From the NCBI GenBank assembly GCA_964454645.1, contig CAYVTM010000008.1, positions 22,102-86,101 on the forward strand: DNA of 64,000 nucleotides, given 5' to 3'. Below the pieces are notes generated by a model that saw only the letters and a program-made list of their open reading frames with translations, did not search any database and was not told the origin of the DNA. Source of the DNA: CAYVTM01 sp964454645. GTDB lineage: Bacteria; Bacteroidota; Bacteroidia; Sphingobacteriales; Sphingobacteriaceae. The position numbers and the translations under genes were made by a program. The number at the start of each line of letters is the position of its first letter. The first letter of the stretch is position 1. This document shows, in pieces, positions 1 to 8,510 of the stretch.

Positions 1-1017
1 AACCGCGTCTGTAATACCGATTTTTTCAAAATTGTCCACCTGATCTTTCATCAGCGATTGCAAAGGGGAAATCACAATCGTTAAACCTTTTGAAGTTTCT
101 CCGCTCATCAAAGCGGGAACTTGAAACGTAATTGACTTTCCGCCACCAGTCGGAAAAACAGCAAGTATAGATTTATTGTCAATAGCAGCTTTCACGGCTT
201 TCTCTTGCAATGGCTCACCTCCGTAACTTCTGAAAGAATCAAAGCCGAAAAATCTTTTCAATCCTTTGTGTGCGTCTAAAACATCATTGCAATAGATACA
301 ACCGCTTATACAGGATTTGTTTCTCAAACGAAACATTATTCGTTCCACTTCGGGATAATTTTTCAAAACCCAGCGTGGTGTTATCGAATGTATTTTTTTG
401 TACTGAATGAAAGAGTTTATTAGCGATAAACAGTAAGCAAGCCCAATTGGAGTTTCTGAAATTATTCTTGCTAAATCAACTTGTTCGCAAATTTCATTTT
501 TAAATTTTTGCCGAATCAGTTTTTCAAGTTCTGTGCTTGCACTGTTGTATGCGATAAAATGGAAAAAAGATCGAAATTCCTTTTTGTTATTTAATAGCAA
601 ATAAAAAATTTGTTTGAGTGTAGCGTCAGTTCGTTTAAAGGAATCAATTTCATAGTTTAATAAATCTTTCGCTTTGATTGAATCATTCAAAGGGTTGTTC
701 GTGTCTTCCGATTGGAGTTTGTCGTCTTTTAGTAATGAATGATACGGCTTCGTGGGGAAAAGCAAAGGAGAGAGAAACAAAGTATCAATGATATTTGCTG
801 AATCTATTCCTGCGTCATTGAGAGCTTTTCCGATATACTTTATATCGTGGTTGAAAATGTTGTGCCCACAAATGAACTGTGTACCGTTAAGAAATTGGAT
901 AAACTCAGTTATAGAGTTTTTGTGAAAAGAACCTCCATTACCCTTAACACTTCCAATGTCAAGAATCTTACCGATCTTCGGTTCTACTTCTATATCAACG
1001 AATGCTATTGAGTTCAA
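1..1017 (-). CDS. RecQ-family helicase with N-terminal DEDDh exonuclease (partial)
   Basis: The protein's N-terminal 339 codons are present; the rest lies beyond the left edge. Residues 1-110 look like a 3'-5' exonuclease: FVDIEVE carries the DxE pair, GHNIFNHD the second acidic motif, and YHSLLKDDKLQSED could hold the last H/D. Near the edge the helicase begins: Walker A FPTGGGKS, then the Ia-like ISPLQSLMKDQ, typical of RecQ. It would unwind and trim DNA, in repair or in defence. The conserved part starts at a TTG at 1017, directly after an in-frame TGA. A further ATG (1038) lies upstream of that stop, so the TTG start is the best choice but unproven. It is the last minus-strand gene of the leftmost cassette. 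Confidence 0.8.
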   Translation of the reverse strand, partial: MNSIAFVDIEVEPKIGKILDIGSVKGNGGSFHKNSITEFIQFLNGTQFICGHNIFNHDIKYIGKALNDAGIDSANIIDTLFLSPLLFPTKPYHSLLKDDKLQSEDTNNPLNDSIKAKDLLNYEIDSFKRTDATLKQIFYLLLNNKKEFRSFFHFIAYNSASTELEKLIRQKFKNEICEQVDLARIISETPIGLAYCLSLINSFIQYKKIHSITPRWVLKNYPEVERIMFRLRNKSCISGCIYCNDVLDAHKGLKRFFGFDSFRSYGGEPLQEKAVKAAIDNKSILAVFPTGGGKSITFQVPALMSGETSKGLTIVISPLQSLMKDQVDNFEKIGITDAV

Positions 1018-1196
1018 TCAAATTCTAAAATGGGTAATCATCGAATATACTTTTTATTTTTTATCTCTGTCATTTGCACCGGTGCCATGCGGGCTTCAGA
1101 AGCACTTACTTGTCTGCATAAACAAATATAATTTAAAAACTCAAAACATCAATTACCTCGTCAGCCCGCATTGCACAAGCTTGCTCTTACTAGCTA

Positions 1197-2024
1197 TTAA
1201 GTCGCCAAGTGAAAAGAGTATTTTAAAAATTTAATTTCATTGTCCTTGAATATATCAACCAAATTGTCAATGTTGATTTTTATATATTCTCTTGTCAATC
1301 TGTCGGATTCTTCACTTTTTGTACCTTTAGGAATGTTTATTTTTTGAATAAGTTTTAAATATCGTTCCTTGTTTAAAATTAAAGATAAACTTCCTTCTCT
1401 CAGCTTACCGATTAGCCACAAAAGATTGTCGAGTTTGTTGTAGTCGTTGGTCTCTGTTAAAATATTTAACTGTTTTAGATTATCAAAATAAGAAATGTCA
1501 AACGTTTTATTCAGGTTGCTAATTTTTAAATGCGGATATTTTTTTTGAATAAGGCGATAAGAAACTTTTGAAAGGTTGTCGTAAATTGGAAATTTATAAT
1601 CTGTTAAAAAATATAAATATTTTGAAATTAATGAGGCTGCCTGTCCTGCATCGTGTCCCGTTTTTCTTATTCCATATTTTTTAATAAATAGCTCCTTAAT
1701 TCCATTAGATATTGAAGTGTTGGTAATAAAGTCTAAACACAATGTTTTAAGTGAACTGTCATCATTTGTAATTTCTGTTAGTAGCCTTGCTAAGTCGTCA
1801 AGCCCGAAAAGTCGTTTATTCATTTGCGTTGAATAATAGCTGTCAATGATTGTTAACCGAAAAATAATTGTTTCAAAACGATCTTGGTTATTATTATTTT
1901 TAAAAATGTTTGAGATAATATTTTTACTTCTAATGTAAGAAGTGTCACATTGTAAAATGTTAAAAGCAATGTCAGTATATTCTTTAAATTCTTTCATAAT
2001 GTCGGAAGTCCTTTTAATAGCCAA
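1197..2024 (-). CDS. hypothetical protein, cassette cargo
   Basis: A 275-residue, lysine/isoleucine/asparagine-rich, probably cytoplasmic helical protein without signal peptide or membrane segment. I do not recognise the family. A conserved-looking centre (GHDAGQAASLISKYL, then DYKFPIYDNL) and a C-terminal GKLREGSLSLIL are the most distinctive parts. Starts are possible at 2024 or at the ATG at 1997. It lies upstream of the RecQ-like gene on the same strand with a 180-bp gap, and its start is 68 bp from junction A, so it is the first gene of that cassette. A defence role is inferred from position only. Confidence 0.65.
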   Translation of the reverse strand: MAIKRTSDIMKEFKEYTDIAFNILQCDTSYIRSKNIISNIFKNNNNQDRFETIIFRLTIIDSYYSTQMNKRLFGLDDLARLLTEITNDDSSLKTLCLDFITNTSISNGIKELFIKKYGIRKTGHDAGQAASLISKYLYFLTDYKFPIYDNLSKVSYRLIQKKYPHLKISNLNKTFDISYFDNLKQLNILTETNDYNKLDNLLWLIGKLREGSLSLILNKERYLKLIQKINIPKGTKSEESDRLTREYIKINIDNLVDIFKDNEIKFLKYSFHLAT

Positions 2025-2091
2025 TAACTCTCAAATATAAGTATAATTGATAGTAAAACACATGTGTTCAGTAATTTATAAATGGCATTTC

Positions 2092-2195
2092 CTTTACTAA
2101 CCTTTTACTAAATTTATTTTATGAACCCCTCTTTCTGCCTTTCTAATATTTTCTTGGCCATATTGTATTAGCCTCAGCAGGACTCGAACCTATCC
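2092..2195 (-). repeat. att-like junction A
   Basis: The 20-bp motif CTTTACTAACCTTTTACTAA (2092-2111) contains TTTACTA twice, 11 bp apart. TCGAACC, resembling a tRNA T-arm read on the minus strand (GGTTCGAGTCC), begins at 2184, 73 bp after the motif. The tRNA-like arm is imperfect, and no cloverleaf surrounds it. The motif matches junctions B, C and D; the sequence between motif and arm is mostly unlike B and C. It separates the RecQ cassette from the RES/RHS cassette. Confidence 0.6.
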
Positions 2196-2220
2196 CATAG
2201 AAAATATTGTAAATTGAGGT

Positions 2221-2911
2221 ATGATACCTCAAGAAGTAATAAATGCGATTACAACATTAAAGCAATTAGATTAAGTAGATATCCCTCTGAAGAGATTACT
2301 AACGTATTCAAAAATTTTGGAAAACACTCAACCATTGACTATCGGCTTCATCCAGGTAAAAGGTATTAAGAGCCGGACCCGAAGACCAACTATGGCCATT
2401 TCTTATACGTTCAGCACACTCTTATAAACCACAGAAGTTTAATACAATCTACCAGCGAGCGAGTACTCCAAATCGAACAATGTTCTACGGAAGTATTATT
2501 CTTCAAGACCTTGATAAGGGTGATCTTGACAACGAAAGATATATTGTCACTATGAAAGCATTACCTTGGGCACGAAAAATCCAAACATGTAGTGTAAAGC
2601 AAATTTCCTATAATCGTTGGAAGGTTACTGTGACATTAAAATGATTGCGGTTCTACACAATAAGGCCTTTTATGATGCTAACTCTCATACGAGAAAAGTA
2701 ATTGATGATTTTACACAAAGATTACGAGGTTGCGAAGCAATTAATTGAGTTTGAGAAACTATTTACGAATGATGAATTCATTATGTATGAATCAACCGGA
2801 GATCGTTGGTATTATCAGGATGAAAATACAATCGTATATGTCAATTGTGGGATAGGGTTTATTGATGCTATGGTTGGAAACTTAGTGAAGAATAAGCTTA
2901 ATATCTATTGA
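2221..2911 (+). pseudogene. decayed RES-like domain gene
   Basis: Translating all three frames gives one coherent protein only if several lesions are repaired. It starts MIPQEVINAITTLKQLD, hits TAA at about 2272, continues VDIPLKRLLTYSKILENT, then shifts frame near 2365 into RAGPEDQLWPFLIRSAH and NTIYQRASTPNRTMFYGS. That frame stops at 2642, and an overlapping ATG frame (MIAVLHNKAFYDANSH) follows. A last shift near 2735 leads into EFEKLFTNDEFIMYE, ending at 2911. The YQRAS...TMFYGS segment resembles RES-domain proteins (NAD-degrading toxins). The 69-residue reading frame at 2702-2911 is probably its tail rather than a gene. The family call is tentative; the decay is clear. Confidence 0.5.
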
Positions 2912-2990
2912 AATGAGTTAGAGGCAGTAATATTCTTAATATATACAATTATATGACCTGGGTACTTCCAAGCCTTTTTTATGACCATCA

Positions 2991-3465
2991 ATGAGAAAGA
3001 AGAAATACCGTCTCACAAGGTCTCCTGAGATTGAGATATCATATATTTATAAAGATCCGATTGAAGAGCATCTGATAATTACTAATCTGGAACAAATTCA
3101 TGAACTTCTGAAAGTAATTTGGAAACCAGAAAGTTTAAATCACCGTGAAAAGTTCATCGCGATCATGTTGAATAAATCAAACAGGGCGTTGGGATATTAT
3201 CAGGTAGGTGTTGATGGTATTTGATGGTGTCAGGGGTGACCCCCGGATTATCTTTCAGGTTGCTTTAAAGACCAATACTCATGCTGTCGTCATTGCTCAC
3301 AAACATCTGTCCGGAAACCCAAAGCCCAGTTTACAGAATGTTTTGTTTGCTAAAAAGATCGAGGACATCGGTAAACTATTCGGGATTGAAGTGCTAGATA
3401 ATGTGATCGTCACTCAGGATGAATTTTACAGCTATAACAGCAGGGAAAATGTAGCGAAATTATAG
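2991..3465 (+). pseudogene. frameshifted RadC-like JAB/MPN protein
   Basis: Two overlapping frames (2991-3224 and 3208-3465) together make one RadC-like protein. The first ends ALGYYQVGVDGI then stop; the second resumes DGVRGDPRIIFQVALK. Deleting one T in GTATTTGATGG (about 3218-3228) restores GIDGVRGD. The metal-site region reads HKHLSGNPKPSLQN where the family has HNHPSGN..PS..D, so the acidic ligand is replaced by Asn as well. RadC genes are common on Bacteroidota mobile elements. A one-base sequencing error cannot be excluded, but the altered motif supports decay. Confidence 0.8.
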
Positions 3466-3488
3466 TATCTTAACCGACTAAACTGAAC

Positions 3489-4799
3489 ATGAAGCCCACC
3501 GTGTTACTTTTGGCATTTATATATATGCAAGTGATTGCATTTGGGCAATCTCCTGTTCCTAAGTTTCCTGAACCGCCTCAACCCCAATTTCCAGGAACAC
3601 CAGTCAATTCTCCCACACGGGTGACTAATTCCGATGCAGGGATGAGAATGTATGAAGAAGATATCCGGAAACAACAGCAGCAAAAAAGGGAATTAGAACA
3701 AACGATTTCGGAAGCCAAACAGTCGGTTCGATCCCATTCTCTCAAAGCCATTCGATATGAATTCCCTCCGGATGATTCAGTCAAAGGGATAGCCATCTAT
3801 AAAACTGCATTTACCGAGATCATTTCGATGATCGACCAAGGTAAGCCTTCATTGAAGCGGGCCGTTTTTCTGGTCGAAAATGCGTATCATGAAAACACGC
3901 TAAATTATCAGGGATATTTAAAGCAGCTTTCAGACATCACTACCTTCTGTAAAGAAAGATTAAAAGAAAAAAAGCTAAGTTCGAAAGATCCCCTTGCAGT
4001 CAACATGATGCTCCATCAATACTTCTCGGATACGATCTATTACAAGTCGAAGTCAGGGAAAACTGTACATTATCCGTATACGTATGATTTTGAGGACTAC
4101 ATGGGAAAGAATGACTGGACAAAGATGTTCGTTACCAAGCTACTCGACAAGCGATCCGGTCAGTGTCATTCCATGCCTTTGCTATATTGTATCCTTTCCG
4201 AGGAAATGAATTCGGGAGCAACCCTTGCTTTCTCTCCACAGCATACCTATGTAAAGTTCAAAGACGCCAAGGGTAGATGGTGCAATCTGGAACTTACCAA
4301 CGGCAAGATCACGTCCGATGCCTGGATACTGGGATCAGGGTACATCAAGTCCGAGGCGATCCGTAATGGTGTCTATATGCAGCCCCTGACCAAAAAGCAG
4401 GTGATGGCCGCCTGCCTGTTTGATCTCGCTCAAGGATACACGATAAAATATGGATTCGATGCGTTCAGTTTGCAGGTGGTCAATAAAGTACTGGAGCTGG
4501 ATTCGGTGAATATTCATGCATGGATGTTGAAAGCCGATTATTATACCAATCTGTTCAATTACATCGCGTATCAGTATGGCAAGCCGAAGCTGGCTACCTT
4601 ACAGAACGATCCTAAGGCCATGCAGGTTTATACGGTCAGAAATAACTTATACTCCAAGCTGGATAACTTCGGCTATTCGGAGATGCCTGCAGAAGCTTAT
4701 GAACAGTGGTTAAGCTCGGTGAATAACGAGAAGTCGAAAAAGGAGCATGCAACAAGAAAATCCGAACTGCTCAATACACTTAAAAAAGAGGATCAGTAA
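3489..4799 (+). CDS. secreted transglutaminase-like cysteine protein
   Basis: A 436-residue protein with a signal peptide (residues 1-20, ending IAFGQS), a proline-rich stretch (22-42), a short coiled coil (55-78), then a papain/transglutaminase-like core. The candidate catalytic Cys is C226 in SGQCHSMPLLYC, His is H252 in PQHTYVKF, and the third residue lies around LELTNG (265-272). The C-terminal third is helical. The family could be a protease or crosslinking enzyme; the substrate is unknown. It overlaps the next gene by one base (TAATG) and is paralogous to it (shared RAVFLxENAY, DWTKMFVTKL, DAW..xSGYI). It forms an operon-like set with the mini-RHS gene, and I infer a role in processing or delivering that protein. 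Confidence 0.75.
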   Translation: MKPTVLLLAFIYMQVIAFGQSPVPKFPEPPQPQFPGTPVNSPTRVTNSDAGMRMYEEDIRKQQQQKRELEQTISEAKQSVRSHSLKAIRYEFPPDDSVKGIAIYKTAFTEIISMIDQGKPSLKRAVFLVENAYHENTLNYQGYLKQLSDITTFCKERLKEKKLSSKDPLAVNMMLHQYFSDTIYYKSKSGKTVHYPYTYDFEDYMGKNDWTKMFVTKLLDKRSGQCHSMPLLYCILSEEMNSGATLAFSPQHTYVKFKDAKGRWCNLELTNGKITSDAWILGSGYIKSEAIRNGVYMQPLTKKQVMAACLFDLAQGYTIKYGFDAFSLQVVNKVLELDSVNIHAWMLKADYYTNLFNYIAYQYGKPKLATLQNDPKAMQVYTVRNNLYSKLDNFGYSEMPAEAYEQWLSSVNNEKSKKEHATRKSELLNTLKKEDQ

Positions 4800-5998
4800 T
4801 GAAGCGTATTATCTTACTCTTACTTCTTAGCAGTTGTGTATTTATGTCCTGTAATAGATATACTTCTTATAAACTTTACAATGATCGTAAGTTACACCTA
4901 ATCAAAGCGCCTAAAAAGGGAGAGCAAATCGTCACTCGAAAACCTGTTAAAAAGAAAAACTTTATCAAGCCGGTGATCGATACGACGACCAGGTTTTATG
5001 AAGAAGCATATCTGGAAATGAAAGGCATGCTTGAAGGTTCTGATCTGTCTTTCAAACGTGCTGTATTCCTTACCGAAAACGCCTATTGGAACAATGAACT
5101 TGAGTATGAAAGGTTCTGTAGTCAGATCAGTGAATTAAGCAGTCTTTGTGAAGGAATTATGAGGTCACGGGAATTAGTCTATAACGGGGACGACGAGAAC
5201 ATTGTAAAAAAACATGCAGCAATCTTTTCCTTGCTGACCGATACTTTAAAGATTGCTTACGGCAATGATGTTCTTAACTATCCTTCCTTCCTGTACGACT
5301 TTGAGGATTTCTCCGGATCGGATGATTGGACAAAGATGTTTGTCACCAAGCTCATCAGCTCGCATAAAGGAAATTGTCACTCGCTTCCCTTTTTATACAA
5401 AATCCTTGCAGAAGAAATGGGTGAAGATGCCTACCTGTCTCTTGCACCCAATCATATTTACATCAAGCTTTATAATAAACAGAATGGCTGGTATAATACA
5501 GAACTGACCAGCGGAGTATTTCCGATTGATGCCTGGCTGATGGCTTCAGGGTATATTCATACCGATGCGATACGAAGTGGTATTTACATGGACACACTCG
5601 GTCAAAAGCAATCCATTGCCGTATGCATGACCGACCTGGCACAAGGATATGCTCGAAAGTACGGAAAGGATAGCAGCGATTTTGTACTCAAAGCCTGCAA
5701 CACCGCATTACGTTATTATCCGAATTACATCAATGCAATCCTTCTCAGAGCAGAGACACAAAAACATCGGATGGAACAGTTGATGCAAGATCGGCAGATT
5801 CCTTATGCAGAATTGAAAACGCATCCTGAAACCCAAGTTCTTTTCGATCAACTGAAATCAGATTATGCCCGTATTCATGAGCTTGGCTATCGCAAGATGC
5901 CCGATTCGATGTATATGGACTGGCTGTTATCTTTAAAACAGGAAAAGAGTAAATACGATAACAAAAAAATCAGTACTTTTAATCCGGGAACCCACTGA
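4799..5998 (+). CDS. transglutaminase-like lipoprotein, paralogue of upstream gene
   Basis: A 399-residue protein starting inside the upstream stop codon. The N-terminus is a lipoprotein signal (LLSSC, lipid Cys 13, or a second candidate at C18). The core repeats the upstream protein: KRAVFLTENAYW (86-97), DWTKMFVTKL, a candidate catalytic C193 in GNCHSLPFLY, H219 in APNHIYIKL and ELTSG. Two different transglutaminase-like proteins side by side, one exported free and one membrane-anchored, suggest a division of labour at the envelope. The exact reaction cannot be read from the sequence. Confidence 0.75.
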   Translation: MKRIILLLLLSSCVFMSCNRYTSYKLYNDRKLHLIKAPKKGEQIVTRKPVKKKNFIKPVIDTTTRFYEEAYLEMKGMLEGSDLSFKRAVFLTENAYWNNELEYERFCSQISELSSLCEGIMRSRELVYNGDDENIVKKHAAIFSLLTDTLKIAYGNDVLNYPSFLYDFEDFSGSDDWTKMFVTKLISSHKGNCHSLPFLYKILAEEMGEDAYLSLAPNHIYIKLYNKQNGWYNTELTSGVFPIDAWLMASGYIHTDAIRSGIYMDTLGQKQSIAVCMTDLAQGYARKYGKDSSDFVLKACNTALRYYPNYINAILLRAETQKHRMEQLMQDRQIPYAELKTHPETQVLFDQLKSDYARIHELGYRKMPDSMYMDWLLSLKQEKSKYDNKKISTFNPGTH

Positions 5999-6000
5999 CC

Positions 6001-6903
6001 ATGAAAACTAAACAAACCCTGTTTTTGATTGGCTGCCTACTGATAGCAGCAAAATCTTATTCTCAGAATCCCTATGAATCCTTGGGTGTAAAGGTAGAAC
6101 CGTTAACCCTCAGTAAAGGAAAATACGTAGAATTCTTCGACAACGACATCGTCGTTCAGATCGGAACAGTCCTGTTCAATACACAGACCAATGAGATCGT
6201 AGCTTTCCTGAAAGAAGATACGCTTAGATCGGAAGCAACCCTGAAACCGGAAGTGATCAGCAGGTGGTTATCCCCTGATCCGCTGGCAAGTGAATTTCCG
6301 AGTTGGTCGCCGTATAATTACGTAAATAATAATCCGATTAGACTAATTGACCCTGATGGAAAAGCTCCATGGATTCCTGGCACAGATGGGAAACAGGTTA
6401 CCTACAAAATGGGAAACGATGGGAAAATTGCCTGGAGCCCCAATGCTTCTCAGGATACAAAAACCATTGGAAATGCAATGGCTCAAAGTTCAATTGGGAG
6501 AGATTTGCTCGGCCAGCTAAACGATGCTCCTTTTCCTGTTAAAATGTCAGTTGACAATACAACGATTAAATACTCAGATGGCAATATGATGCTAGGATTT
6601 TCAGAACCCAAGATTAATCCTGCTGGTAAGATTACTGGATATGAAATGATAATATTTGGAAAGGCAATCGATGAAAAAAAGAATGCCGTATATCGTAAGG
6701 ATGGTCAGATTTATTTCATGAAAGACTATACAAAGGAAGGTGTTGTCGGAGGAGTAGCAGTCCATGAAAGTACGCACATTACAGATGCTAATTCTAGACG
6801 AAGTAACGACAGTAATGATCCTGAAAAGCAGCCGAATAAAAATGAATCTAGACACCTGAATCAAATAAGACCAATGGAAGCAATACCGTCCATAAAGCCG
6901 TAG
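6001..6903 (+). CDS. mini-RHS core protein with HExxH C-terminal domain
   Basis: A 300-residue protein two bases after the preceding stop. It has a signal peptide (residues 1-21, SYSQNP), a short N-terminal region (22-85), the RHS-associated core tail (RWLSPDPL, then SPYNYVNNNPI and LIDPDG, about 88-120), and a variable C-terminal domain (121-300). That domain contains HESTHITD at 255-262, a zinc-metallopeptidase HExxH. The layout matches polymorphic toxins, where the part after DPDG is the effector. Unusually it lacks all YD/RHS repeats of the usual shell, so export must rely on its own signal peptide and partners. Metallopeptidase toxin activity is inferred. Confidence 0.75.
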   Translation: MKTKQTLFLIGCLLIAAKSYSQNPYESLGVKVEPLTLSKGKYVEFFDNDIVVQIGTVLFNTQTNEIVAFLKEDTLRSEATLKPEVISRWLSPDPLASEFPSWSPYNYVNNNPIRLIDPDGKAPWIPGTDGKQVTYKMGNDGKIAWSPNASQDTKTIGNAMAQSSIGRDLLGQLNDAPFPVKMSVDNTTIKYSDGNMMLGFSEPKINPAGKITGYEMIIFGKAIDEKKNAVYRKDGQIYFMKDYTKEGVVGGVAVHESTHITDANSRRSNDSNDPEKQPNKNESRHLNQIRPMEAIPSIKP

Positions 6904-6905
6904 CC

Positions 6906-7355
6906 ATGAAGAAATTTATATTTATACTGATTTTTATCTTACCAATCACTCTTTACGCCCAGTCTGGATATTATATAAGCAAGGATCGACGGGTTGACCG
7001 CACTAAAGATGATATTATTCGTTTTTTGGTTGAGAAAAAGGAGCTTTCAGGAGCAACGAGTTTGTCCTCTTACTATCCGAAAGTCTATATCAATAAGGAA
7101 TTAGAATTTACTAACAATTGCAATAATGCTCTGATTGTTAAATTCGGTTCATTAGGAGATCATGCACAAGAATATTGGGGTGTAATATCTTCGATAAAGA
7201 ACAAAGAGTCTATATATATAATTAAGAATAACGAATCTGCAGAGTCTCTATCGTCACAATTGCTCAATTGTGATACAGCGAGAAGCAAGGTTATTCTTTA
7301 TTACATCAAGTGCGTTAAAAAGGAGAGTCCATGGATTGATCTAAGCACAGAGTAA
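6906..7355 (+). CDS. small secreted protein, candidate immunity partner
   Basis: A 149-residue protein with a clear signal peptide (MKKFIFILIFILPITLYAQ). The mature part is about 130 residues with three cysteines (positions 78, 123 and 137) and no recognised domain. It begins three bases after the mini-RHS gene. In polymorphic toxin loci the gene directly after the toxin usually encodes immunity, so a periplasmic immunity role is plausible, but only position supports it. Confidence 0.6.
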   Translation: MKKFIFILIFILPITLYAQSGYYISKDRRVDRTKDDIIRFLVEKKELSGATSLSSYYPKVYINKELEFTNNCNNALIVKFGSLGDHAQEYWGVISSIKNKESIYIIKNNESAESLSSQLLNCDTARSKVILYYIKCVKKESPWIDLSTE

Positions 7356-7507
7356 ACTGAACGATAAGTTATTGAGAACACCATTAAAGAGTCTGTGTTT
7401 TTTCTATTCTTTTCAAAGCCGAATTCAGAAGACGAAAGCCTATACTCTCAATGTGTGAGTTCATATCTCCACTTACAAGCACCTCGCTTGGTTCCTAAAT
7501 AGAAAGC

Positions 7508-7864
7508 ATGCAAAATTTAAAAATTTATTTCTTTGGTATTTTTTTATTTGCTTCTGTTAGTCTATATGGACAAGAGGTAAAATTAAAAAGGAAACGGGTA
7601 AAGATGATCGCTCAGAACGATACAATACTAACCGATTATATATGGCAGCTGTACCAATTAAAAAACGGTGATAGCATTATAGTGATCACTCCTAAAATTG
7701 TAGTGCCTCCTGATAATAGCACTTGTTCGAAAATTCGTTTACGACAAATCCGCAAGGTTAGTGATTCCGGGTACACAATTCGGCTATATCCGAATGATTT
7801 TTATATTGATGGCTTTTTAGCATTTCCTACAAGACTGAATGTGTATGAGTTTATAGGTAATTAA
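7508..7864 (+). CDS. small secreted protein of unknown function
   Basis: A 118-residue protein with a signal peptide (to about SLYGQ, residue 22) and a basic, beta-rich mature part. Not recognised. It follows a 152-bp gap in which I see no gene or clear signal, so it may be transcribed separately. It could be another cargo protein or an orphan immunity gene of the toxin locus. Confidence 0.55.
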   Translation: MQNLKIYFFGIFLFASVSLYGQEVKLKRKRVKMIAQNDTILTDYIWQLYQLKNGDSIIVITPKIVVPPDNSTCSKIRLRQIRKVSDSGYTIRLYPNDFYIDGFLAFPTRLNVYEFIGN

Positions 7865-7882
7865 CTGAGAGATGATTTACAA

Positions 7883-8245
7883 ATGCGAATATTAAAGACC
7901 ATAGATACTGCCATTAGTTATATCTTCATGGCACTAATAGCTACGGTGGGGCTATACCTATTATTAGACATAGGTATGATTTTAAGCGATCCAACTGAGT
8001 ATAAAAATGTTCATGATTTTCCTGAGAGCACTGTTAGCTGGAAGTCAACAAGTGTAATCCTTTATACACTCAGGAACCTCGCCTTTGTCGCAATACTAGG
8101 AGCTCTTTTTTACATAGGATATAAAAAAGCTATTCACGAAAACAGTAGCAGGTTTAATTATTTATACTACGGAATAGTAATCTTTTTTTTCATGCGTTTA
8201 TTTTGGGGTTACTATCAATGGACACAAACCGGTTTTGATCATTAA
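7883..8245 (+). CDS. small three-helix membrane protein
   Basis: A 120-residue protein with three hydrophobic helices at about 13-35, 60-82 and 93-112. Between the first two is a polar loop with DPTEYKN and STVSWKSTS. Family not recognised. It starts 18 bp after the previous gene and ends 34 bp before junction B, making it the last gene of this cassette. Inner-membrane immunity or an accessory function is conceivable. Confidence 0.55.
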   Translation: MRILKTIDTAISYIFMALIATVGLYLLLDIGMILSDPTEYKNVHDFPESTVSWKSTSVILYTLRNLAFVAILGALFYIGYKKAIHENSSRFNYLYYGIVIFFFMRLFWGYYQWTQTGFDH

Positions 8246-8278
8246 AATAACAACAATAAACTTCTTCGAATAAAATTT

Positions 8279-8380
8279 CTTTACTACCTTTTTACTAAGT
8301 AGGTTTCCGAAATATCTTTTTGTGGCTTTATGATATCGTGAATGGGTATGGGTAGTAACCCGGTCGGGCTCGAACATTAC
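8279..8380 (-). repeat. att-like junction B
   Basis: The doubled motif CTTTACTACCTTTTTACTAA lies at 8279-8298, and the T-arm-like TCGAAC starts at 8370, 72 bp after it. The 59 bp 8279-8337 match junction C (11860-11918) at 48 of 59 positions without gaps. The rest of the gene-free stretch 8246-8510 shows nothing further that I can name. Confidence 0.65.
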
Positions 8381-8510
8381 TGCTGCTTAAGAATGTATTT
8401 TATAAACGAGCATTTAGTGGTCTGATCGTGGATAAAGAGAATTAAACCTTCTACAAATGTCGACTACCCCATCCTGGCAATACGCTGTTGTTCATTCTAT
8501 TTTAGTTGCT

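Noticed and set aside
956..1234. A 92-codon plus-strand frame
   Set aside because: It overlaps the start of the RecQ fusion and the 3' end of the 275-residue gene on the opposite strand, and has no protein-like features.
2160..2200. A possible tRNA gene at junction A (and similarly at B and C)
   Set aside because: Only a T-arm-like piece is present; no acceptor, D-arm or anticodon arm can be folded around it.
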